Part shown: in pieces, positions 1 through 5,432 of the stretch
Numbering within the stretch: the first letter of the stretch is position 1
How the letters are laid out: every line of letters starts with the position of its first letter
Assembly (NCBI RefSeq): GCF_946479715.1
Contig: NZ_CAMLHF010000277.1
Coordinates: 1-5,432, forward strand
Reading direction: 5' to 3'
Origin: an uncultured Pedobacter sp.
Lineage (GTDB): Bacteria; Bacteroidota; Bacteroidia; Sphingobacteriales; Sphingobacteriaceae
Length of the DNA stretch: 5,432 nt
Position numbers and translations under genes: made by a program
The notes under the pieces: model-generated
Seen by the model: only the letters and a program-made list of their open reading frames with translations
Told to the model about the DNA's origin: nothing
Databases searched by the model: none

Positions 1-2195
1 CCTATATTGTTTATAACAATCAGAAATCACCTACAGAAACTTTTAGCTTTCCGGCTACTCCTGGAGTGTTAGCACCTGAGGCAAAACAAACTGTCCCTGG
101 AATAGAAAAGATTGCAAGGTTAGATTATCCAACTGACAGGTTAATCACTTATAAACAAAACAGCTTTAAAAAAGCAAGTGTGTTTGTAGATGCAGACTTC
201 ATCAAGATATTCGATCTGAAGGTTCTTAAAGGAAACCCTGCTGAGTTTCTGAAAAATCCTAATTCCATAGTGCTTACAGAAACACTGGCAAAAAACCTTT
301 TTGGGAATGAAGATCCTTTGAATAAGACATTAAAGCTTGATAATAGCGAAGAGCTAAAAGTAGAAGGAGTTATTGCTGATGTGCCAAAAAACAGCAGCGT
401 TCAATATGAATATCTGATGCCATGGGCATTGTATGAAAAGCTAAACCAATGGACAAAAGATGCAGGCTGGGGTAGTAATTTTTGCTTAACATTTGTTCAG
501 TTTAAGGATAATTCTTTTTTCGAAAATGCTAATAAGCAGTTTCACAGTATGATCAAATCTCATAATAAGGACAGTAATGGTGAGCTTTTTTTGTATCCTT
601 TATCTAAATGGCATTTGTATGGCAAATTTGAAAATGGAGTGCCTGTTGGAGGTAAAATTGACCAGTTGAAAATCTTCTTTTTGCTGGCCTTTTGTATCCT
701 GCTTATTGCTTGTGTAAATTTCATGAACCTATCAACTGCACGTTCAGAGAAAAGAGCTAAGGAGGTTGGGGTACGTAAAGCCATAGGTTCTAACAGAAAT
801 GCACTGGTAGGCCAGTTTATGATGGAATCAATGCTTATGGCCTTAATGGGTATGCTTATGGCTTTTGTGCTTATAGAGATTAGTTTACCTTATTTTAACA
901 GCATAATAGGAATTCAATTATCAATTAACTACAGTAACTGGCAATTCTGGACTACACTATTCGGTTTAACAGTTTTAACTGGGCTGTTATCGGGTAGTTA
1001 TCCTGCTTTTTATCTTTCATCTTTTGCTCCAATTAAAGTGCTTAAGGGATTTACTTTATCGGGTAGTTCCTCGTTGTCCGTTCGCAAAGGACTGGTTATC
1101 TTTCAGTTTGTGTTTGCAGCATGTTTAATTGTTTGCACCATCGTTATCTATCAGCAATTGAATTACATTAAAAATAAGCCAATTGGATACAATAAAAATA
1201 ACCTGGTAGAAATTCCTATACAAGGGAATTTGAAAACTCCGGCTAAAAGAGAAATACTTAAAGACCAATTACTTAAATCTGGTGCCGTAATATCAGTAAC
1301 TAATTTTTCGCAAAGATTAACTGGTGGTGGCAATAACGGGTATGACGTAAGGTGGCCAGGTAAAAATTTAAACGATAAGATCCTGATAAATTTTAGGTTT
1401 ACAAACTACGACCTGATTAAAACAACTGCCATGGAACTGGCTGCTGGTCGAGATTTTAGTCCTCAGTTTGCTGATTCTGCCAATGTTTTGGTAAATGAGG
1501 CTCTTGTAAAGATTATGGGGATGTCTAAGCCGGTAGGGAGCAAGATACAATGGGGTAATTCTGATGTAACTATCATTGGGGTGCTTAAGGATTATGTAAT
1601 GGAATCTCCATATCAAAAGGCTAAACCGGTCTTAATTGGTATGAGTGATGGTCCAGCCAGATTTATTATTGCGCGGTTAAATCCTGACCAAAATGTTAGC
1701 GCATCGGTAGCTACAATAGATAATATTGTAAAAACGCTTAATCCTGAATATCCGGTAGACAGAACATTTGTAGACGATTCTTTTGAAGATAAGTTTGCAA
1801 ATGAAAAGTTGCTGGGTACTTTATCTAATTGGTTTGGTGGTTTTGCAGTATTTATTTCTTGTCTTGGTTTATTAGGGTTAGCTCTTTATATGGCAGAACA
1901 ACGTAAAAAAGAAATCAGCATCCGTAAAGTTTTAGGTGCCAGCAATTTTAATATACTAACACTACTAAATAAGGATTTTATAAAATTGGTAGCTATTGCC
2001 AATGTAATTGCATTTCCATTGGCTTATATCATTATTAATAAGTGGTTGTCTGGCTATGAATTTAAAGTGTCTATTTCTGTTGTACCATTTGCAATAGCGG
2101 CAATTCTATCACTTATTATAGCTGTTCTAACTGTAAGTGTACAGTCGGTAAAAGTGGCAAAAGCAAACCCAATTGATGCCTTGAAGTACGAATAA
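1..2195 (+). CDS. MacB/FtsX-family ABC transporter permease, copy 1 (5' end cut by window edge)
   Basis: Inner-membrane permease subunit of a MacB-type ABC transporter. The family couples cytosolic ATP hydrolysis to movements of periplasmic domains; the substrate here cannot be told. The frame is open to the left edge (first whole codon at base 3), and its first residues, YIVYNN, align with residues 58-63 of copy 2. About 57 residues, including the first membrane helix, are therefore missing, and the GTG at 66 is an internal valine. Visible order: periplasmic MacB_PCD domain (about 3-650); helix 2 and the coupling motif KEVGVRKAIGS, then helices 3-4 (about 660-1050); helix 5 (about 1085-1155); second periplasmic domain (about 1160-1800); second FtsX domain with EQRKKEISIRKVLGAS (about 1800-2192); C-terminus NPIDALKYE. 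The visible 730 residues plus 57 give the length of copy 2. No Walker motifs are present, so the ATPase is a separate protein. The family is firm, the role is not. Confidence 0.93.
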   Translation, partial: YIVYNNQKSPTETFSFPATPGVLAPEAKQTVPGIEKIARLDYPTDRLITYKQNSFKKASVFVDADFIKIFDLKVLKGNPAEFLKNPNSIVLTETLAKNLFGNEDPLNKTLKLDNSEELKVEGVIADVPKNSSVQYEYLMPWALYEKLNQWTKDAGWGSNFCLTFVQFKDNSFFENANKQFHSMIKSHNKDSNGELFLYPLSKWHLYGKFENGVPVGGKIDQLKIFFLLAFCILLIACVNFMNLSTARSEKRAKEVGVRKAIGSNRNALVGQFMMESMLMALMGMLMAFVLIEISLPYFNSIIGIQLSINYSNWQFWTTLFGLTVLTGLLSGSYPAFYLSSFAPIKVLKGFTLSGSSSLSVRKGLVIFQFVFAACLIVCTIVIYQQLNYIKNKPIGYNKNNLVEIPIQGNLKTPAKREILKDQLLKSGAVISVTNFSQRLTGGGNNGYDVRWPGKNLNDKILINFRFTNYDLIKTTAMELAAGRDFSPQFADSANVLVNEALVKIMGMSKPVGSKIQWGNSDVTIIGVLKDYVMESPYQKAKPVLIGMSDGPARFIIARLNPDQNVSASVATIDNIVKTLNPEYPVDRTFVDDSFEDKFANEKLLGTLSNWFGGFAVFISCLGLLGLALYMAEQRKKEISIRKVLGASNFNILTLLNKDFIKLVAIANVIAFPLAYIIINKWLSGYEFKVSISVVPFAIAAILSLIIAVLTVSVQSVKVAKANPIDALKYE

Positions 2196-2211
2196 CCTAA
2201 ACTCAATCAAA
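2196..2211 (+). other. 16-base junction between permease copies 1 and 2
   Basis: The stop TAA of copy 1 is followed by 16 A-rich bases and then the ATG of copy 2. I see no GGAGG-like ribosome binding site, hairpin terminator or TAnnTTTG-type Bacteroidota promoter. An A-rich leader without Shine-Dalgarno is normal for Bacteroidota, and the short gap fits cotranscription. Confidence 0.6.
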
Positions 2212-4572
2212 ATGTTTAAACTCAATCTCAAAATCGCATTAAGAAACCTTTGGAAAAACAAAGCTTACACATTGATTAATGTGGGGGGGCTGGCAATTGG
2301 TTTGGCAAGCTGTATGGTATTGCTGATTTACATTGCTTACGAGTGGAGTTACGACAAGCAGTTTAAGAACTATGATAAAACCTATGTGGTATATAATAAC
2401 TCCAAAGCCAATACGCAGGTATTTAGCTGGGCATGGACACCAGGTCTTATGGCCAATGAGGTGAAAGAAAAAATACCCGGAGTTGCTTATGCTTCGCATT
2501 CAACATATCCTAATGATCAATTAATTAGTAATGGTGAAAAGAAGTTCAAAAAAACTGCAGTTTACAGTGAGCCTTCTTTCCTAAAAATATTGGATTATAA
2601 ATTTATAAAGGGAAACCCTGATAGGGTGTTAAGAGAGATCAATTCGGTGGTCCTTACAGAAACTATGGCAAAGAATCTATTTGGCGACGAAGATCCAATT
2701 AATAGAACAGTAAAATTTAACAACAAATACATATTAAAAGTAGAAGCTGTTATTGAAGATATTCCTGCAAATAATAGCATCAGATTCGATTTCTTAATGC
2801 CATGGGCGCTGTATGCCGATCAAAACCCATGGGTGAAAAATGCAGGTTGGGGCGGCAATTTCTGTTTAACACTGGTACAATTACAAGACAACAGTTTCTT
2901 TGAAAAAGCGAATGGACTTATGAAAGGAATCTACTCTCGAAATTCAAAGGACGCTATGGGCGAAGCCCTACTTCATCCTTTGACAAAATGGCATTTATAT
3001 AGTGATTTTGAGAATGGAAAATCGGTGGGTGGCAAAATTGACCAGATCAAAATCTTTTTTATTCTTGCTTTCTGTATTCTTTTAATCGCTTGTGTAAATT
3101 TCATGAACCTTTCTACTGCCAGATCAGAGAAAAGAGGAAAAGAAGTTGGCGTACGCAAAGCAATAGGTTCCTCCCGAAAATCGCTCATTGGTCAGTTCAT
3201 AACAGAATCAATGTTGCTTGCAATAATGGGTATGGTTATCGCCTTTATTTTAATAGAGGTCAGTTTGCCTTACTTTAACGGATTGTTAAATATCAGTTTG
3301 GCTATAAATTATCACGACTGGAAGTTTTGGGTAACGTTACTCAGCTTAACTTTAGCAACAGGATTTATTGCCGGAAGCTATCCGGCCTTTTATCTATCCT
3401 CTTTTGAGCCGGTTAAGGTGTTAAAAGGAACTAGTAATATTGGAAACGCTTCACTTTCTATTCGTAAAATATTAGTTGTTTTTCAGTTCAGCTTTGCAAC
3501 CTGTTTAATTATCTGCACTGCAGTTATTTATCAGCAGTTAAACTACATTAAGAATAAGCCAATTGGTTATAATAATGGTGGATTAATTGAGATGCCAGCA
3601 CAGGGCAATTTCGTTAACAGCGAGAAACTGGATCTTCTGAAAGATCAGCTGGTAAAATCTGGTGCGGCCACAAGCGTAACCTATTTCAGTACGCCATTAG
3701 GTGATGAGGGAAATAATACATTCAGTGTTGGATGGCCTGGTAAAAATATAAATGACAAGGTGCTGTTCAATTACCGCAGTGCTGGCTATGATTTTACTAA
3801 AACGCTTGGAGCACAGATGGTCAGCGGCAGGGAATTCTTAAGAAAGGCAGATTCACTAAATGTGATCGTTAATGAGGCAGCAATAAAAGTAATGGGATTA
3901 AAACAACCAATAGGGGCAAAGATCGATTTTGATGGAGCTAAAGTTACCATTATTGGGGTAATGAAAAATGTTGTAACCGAGTCGCCTTACCAAACATCTA
4001 AGCCAATGATCATTTATAATAGAGCTGAAGAGTTTAGTAACGTTATCATCAGGTTAAATCCTGCCCAAAATTTAAGTACCTCCGTTGATAAGATTGATGA
4101 AATTGTTAAAGCTTTAAATCCTGATTTCCCTATAGATAGGAGGTTTGTAGCAGATACTTATGAATATAAGTTTCAAAATGAAAAACTCCTTGGCACCCTT
4201 TCTAATTGGTTTGGCGGTTTTGCAATATTTATCTCTTGTCTGGGTTTGTTAGGTTTAGCGTTATTCATTGCTGAGCAACGTAAAAAAGAAATCAGTATCC
4301 GTAAAGTTCTAGGTGCTAGTACTGCAAATATTTTAACATTGCTAAATAAAGACTTTGTTAAACTGGTAAGTATTGCTAATCTTATTGCTTTTCCACTTGC
4401 TTATATCATCGTTAACAAATGGCTATCCGCTTATGAATTTAGGGTTAGTATTTCGGCTTTGCCATTTGTAATAGCAGCAGTGCTATCGTTAATCATAGCC
4501 ATTCTCACAGTTAGTGTTCAATCAGTAAAAGTGGCAAAATCTAATCCTATTGATGCTTTGAAATACGAATAA
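2212..4572 (+). CDS. MacB/FtsX-family ABC transporter permease, copy 2 (complete, 786 aa)
   Basis: Complete permease of the MacB/FtsX (type VII) ABC family. Helix 1 spans about residues 21-43 (LINVGGLAIGLASC onward) and is followed by the family hallmark YDKQFKNYDKTYVVY. Next come a periplasmic MacB_PCD domain (about 45-275), helix 2 (278-299), the cytosolic coupling motif EKRGKEVGVRKAIGSSR (306-322), and helices 3 (328-352) and 4 (371-394). The plan then repeats: helix 5 (419-441), a second periplasmic domain (445-655), helix 6 (666-686), the coupling motif EQRKKEISIRKVLGAS (688-703), helices 7 (712-734) and 8 (747-769), and the ending NPIDALKYE. Helix limits are read by eye. Eight helices in two halves suggest a fused dimer of the four-helix MacB/LolC unit; that is inference. 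The ATG at 2212 is supported by the matching start MF(K/R)LNLKIALRNLWKN in copy 3. Seven G in a row lie in helix 1. It cannot work without a separate ATPase, which is not in view. Export of a peptide, lipid or drug is possible but unshown. Confidence 0.95.
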   Translation: MFKLNLKIALRNLWKNKAYTLINVGGLAIGLASCMVLLIYIAYEWSYDKQFKNYDKTYVVYNNSKANTQVFSWAWTPGLMANEVKEKIPGVAYASHSTYPNDQLISNGEKKFKKTAVYSEPSFLKILDYKFIKGNPDRVLREINSVVLTETMAKNLFGDEDPINRTVKFNNKYILKVEAVIEDIPANNSIRFDFLMPWALYADQNPWVKNAGWGGNFCLTLVQLQDNSFFEKANGLMKGIYSRNSKDAMGEALLHPLTKWHLYSDFENGKSVGGKIDQIKIFFILAFCILLIACVNFMNLSTARSEKRGKEVGVRKAIGSSRKSLIGQFITESMLLAIMGMVIAFILIEVSLPYFNGLLNISLAINYHDWKFWVTLLSLTLATGFIAGSYPAFYLSSFEPVKVLKGTSNIGNASLSIRKILVVFQFSFATCLIICTAVIYQQLNYIKNKPIGYNNGGLIEMPAQGNFVNSEKLDLLKDQLVKSGAATSVTYFSTPLGDEGNNTFSVGWPGKNINDKVLFNYRSAGYDFTKTLGAQMVSGREFLRKADSLNVIVNEAAIKVMGLKQPIGAKIDFDGAKVTIIGVMKNVVTESPYQTSKPMIIYNRAEEFSNVIIRLNPAQNLSTSVDKIDEIVKALNPDFPIDRRFVADTYEYKFQNEKLLGTLSNWFGGFAIFISCLGLLGLALFIAEQRKKEISIRKVLGASTANILTLLNKDFVKLVSIANLIAFPLAYIIVNKWLSAYEFRVSISALPFVIAAVLSLIIAILTVSVQSVKVAKSNPIDALKYE
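2283..2289 (+). repeat. G7 homopolymer inside helix 1 of permease copy 2
   Basis: Seven consecutive G encode part of Val-Gly-Gly (residues 24-26). Copy 3 encodes the same residues as gta ggc gga, so the run is not forced by the protein. Loss of one G would bring in a TGA at 2324-2326, and gain of one a TAA at 2364-2366, so slippage here would switch the gene off. Confidence 0.9.
2353..2381 (+). repeat. 29-base exact repeat, copy in permease 2
   Basis: This stretch is identical to 4731-4759 in copy 3 and encodes the conserved DKQFKNYDKT region just after helix 1; both sides diverge at the next base. By alignment, base 1 of the window corresponds to the last base of this block, so copy 1 probably has a similar block just outside the window. 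Confidence 0.9.
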
Positions 4573-4589
4573 ATTTAAACGCTAAAGTC
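4573..4589 (+). other. 17-base junction between permease copies 2 and 3
   Basis: Seventeen bases separate the TAA of copy 2 from the ATG of copy 3. The stretch is A-rich, with no clear Shine-Dalgarno, terminator hairpin or promoter. Its length nearly equals the first junction (16 bases), but the sequence differs, which fits an old duplication of a whole gene within one operon. Confidence 0.6.
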
Positions 4590-5423
4590 ATGTTCAGATT
4601 AAACTTAAAAATAGCACTGCGTAACCTTTGGAAAAACATGGGGTATACATTAATTAATGTAGGCGGATTAGCGATTGGTTTGGCTAGTTGCATGGTCCTG
4701 TTACTTTATGTGGCATATGAATGGAGCTATGACAAGCAGTTTAAGAACTATGATAAAACATACGTAGTTTACCTTAATTCGGTAAGTAGTACTGATATAG
4801 TTAGTTATGGTAATACCCCGGGTCCAATGGCCAGAGAAATCAGAGAGAAAATTCCAGGGATAGCCTATGCATCACATTCTTCGTATCCTACCAGTGAATT
4901 ATTAAGCTATAAGCAAAATAACTTTAAAAAGTCTGCTGTTTACGCAGACCCTTCATTTCTTAAAATATTGGATTATAAGTTTATTAAAGGCAATCCTAAC
5001 AAAGCATTGCAGGAAACAAATTCAGTTATTCTGAGCCAGACCATGGCGAGAAATTTATTTGGTAATGAAGACCCAATTAATAAGATTGTAAAATTTCAAA
5101 ATAATGAACCATTAAAAGTTGAAGCTGTAATTGAAGATGTTCCGAAAAACTCAACTATTCAGTTTGATTACCTGATACCTTGGGCACTATATGAGAAATT
5201 AAATCCATGGGTAAAAAATGCCAACTGGGGTAGCAATGCCTTTCTCACCTTAATGCAATTGAAAGACAATAAATACCTGGATAATGTGAGCGGTCAGATA
5301 AAAGGTATTTACAAACGTAATTGGAAAAATTCCGAAAATGAGGGGTTGGTGCATCCATTATCTAAATGGCATTTGTACGATAAATTTGAAAATGGAAAAG
5401 CATTAAATTTCATTCTATTTTAA
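4590..5423 (+). CDS. MacB/FtsX-family ABC transporter permease, copy 3 (truncated, 277 aa)
   Basis: N-terminal third of a third paralog. Residues 1-61 differ from copy 2 at only five positions. Helix 1 (about 21-43), the YDKQFKNYDKTYVVY hallmark and the first periplasmic MacB_PCD domain (about 45-270) are intact, and residue numbering matches copy 2 without indels up to FENGK (266-270). After that the family expects VGGK and helix 2; instead the frame reads ALNFILF and stops at 5421-5423. All FtsX-domain helices, both coupling motifs and the second periplasmic domain are absent, so the product as read could anchor a periplasmic domain but could not act as a permease. The well-kept reading frame up to the break argues for a recent event or a sequence-end artefact rather than slow decay. 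Alternatives are insertion of a mobile element at about 5400, an internal deletion, or a misassembled contig end. Family assignment is firm; whether this short form exists in the cell is uncertain. Confidence 0.85.
   Translation: MFRLNLKIALRNLWKNMGYTLINVGGLAIGLASCMVLLLYVAYEWSYDKQFKNYDKTYVVYLNSVSSTDIVSYGNTPGPMAREIREKIPGIAYASHSSYPTSELLSYKQNNFKKSAVYADPSFLKILDYKFIKGNPNKALQETNSVILSQTMARNLFGNEDPINKIVKFQNNEPLKVEAVIEDVPKNSTIQFDYLIPWALYEKLNPWVKNANWGSNAFLTLMQLKDNKYLDNVSGQIKGIYKRNWKNSENEGLVHPLSKWHLYDKFENGKALNFILF
4731..4759 (+). repeat. 29-base exact repeat, copy in permease 3
   Basis: Identical to 2353-2381 in copy 2, over the codons for the conserved segment just after helix 1. The identity includes wobble positions, while flanking codons differ synonymously, so this is either a chance conserved block or a short gene-conversion tract. 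Confidence 0.9.
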
Positions 5424-5432
5424 TTGCAAAAG
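5400..5432. other. 33-base tail after loss of homology in copy 3
   Basis: From about 5400 to the window end the sequence no longer follows copies 1 and 2 at the equivalent place (from about 639 and 3022). It is AT-rich and carries the in-frame TAA at 5421-5423. It is too short to show a terminal inverted repeat or any gene. It may be the edge of an inserted element, a deletion junction or an assembly error. Confidence 0.6.

Larger units (their letters stand above)
1..5399 (+). repeat. Tandem array of three paralogous permease genes (unit about 2.38 kb)
   Basis: Three head-to-tail copies of one gene, with start-to-start spacing of 2378 bases between copies 2 and 3. By hand alignment, copies 1 and 2 differ at 17 of 131 residues at the C-terminus (bases 1800-2192 against 4177-4569), but share only 56 of 106 residues in the second periplasmic domain (1482-1799 against 3859-4176). 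Many synonymous differences show the duplication is not recent. The array may continue on the left, since copy 1 runs off the edge. Confidence 0.88.

Noticed and set aside
66..68. GTG at 66 as the start codon of permease copy 1
   Set aside because: The frame is open to the left edge, and the codons before it (YIVYNN and on) align with copy 2 residues 58 onward, so this is an internal valine.
560..784. Minus-strand open frame, with a similar one at 2973-3188
   Set aside because: The two look alike as proteins only because both lie opposite the conserved helix 2 and coupling motif of the permeases. No start region or independent support is seen.
1368..1616. Minus-strand open frame of 82 codons
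   Set aside because: It lies wholly opposite the second periplasmic domain of copy 1 and has no recognisable motif.
2196..2211. Terminator or internal promoter between the copies
   Set aside because: The gaps of 16 and 17 bases hold no inverted repeat with a T run and no clear -33/-7 pair.
2299..2313. Lipobox-like LASC in helix 1 of copies 2 and 3
   Set aside because: A small residue and Cys at this point are common in the first helix of this permease family. It sits over 30 residues in, inside a multi-pass protein, and is not a lipoprotein signal.
2239..2499. Minus-strand open frames at 2239-2499 and 2595-2780
   Set aside because: Both lie opposite the well-supported N-terminal coding sequence of copy 2, and their translations show no domain.
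3090..3278. Plus-strand open frame of 62 codons in another frame
   Set aside because: It lies entirely inside copy 2, which is strongly supported by its paralogs in its own frame.

Overview
The window is AT-rich and is filled by one gene family on the plus strand. It holds three tandem copies of a large membrane protein, the permease subunit of a MacB/FtsX-type (type VII) ABC transporter. No ATPase, adaptor, regulator, RNA gene, CRISPR array or transposase is visible. The setting suggests Bacteroidota, possibly a Pedobacter-like Sphingobacteriaceae. The reasons are long two-repeat permeases of about 786 residues in tandem, A-rich start regions without a Shine-Dalgarno sequence, and low GC. 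The genus is a guess from style, not an identification.

Layout: permease 1 (1-2195) lacks about its first 57 codons, which lie beyond the left edge. After a 16-base gap comes permease 2 (2212-4572), complete at 786 residues. After a 17-base gap comes permease 3 (4590-5423). Permease 3 aligns without gaps to permease 2 for 270 residues, then loses homology at about base 5400 and stops at residue 277, before the first FtsX domain. The last 33 bases (5400-5432) do not clearly match the rest of the array.

Each full protein is a duplicated MacB unit: one membrane helix, a periplasmic MacB_PCD domain, three helices with a cytosolic coupling motif, and then the same order again. One chain therefore probably does the work of a permease dimer, powered by an ATPase encoded elsewhere. 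Substrate is unknown. The tight spacing and lack of visible terminators suggest one transcript.

The points most worth a second look are the abrupt end of permease 3, the left edge falling on a repeat boundary, the contrast between conserved membrane parts and diverged periplasmic parts, and a run of seven G early in permease 2. I see no convincing new biological system here.
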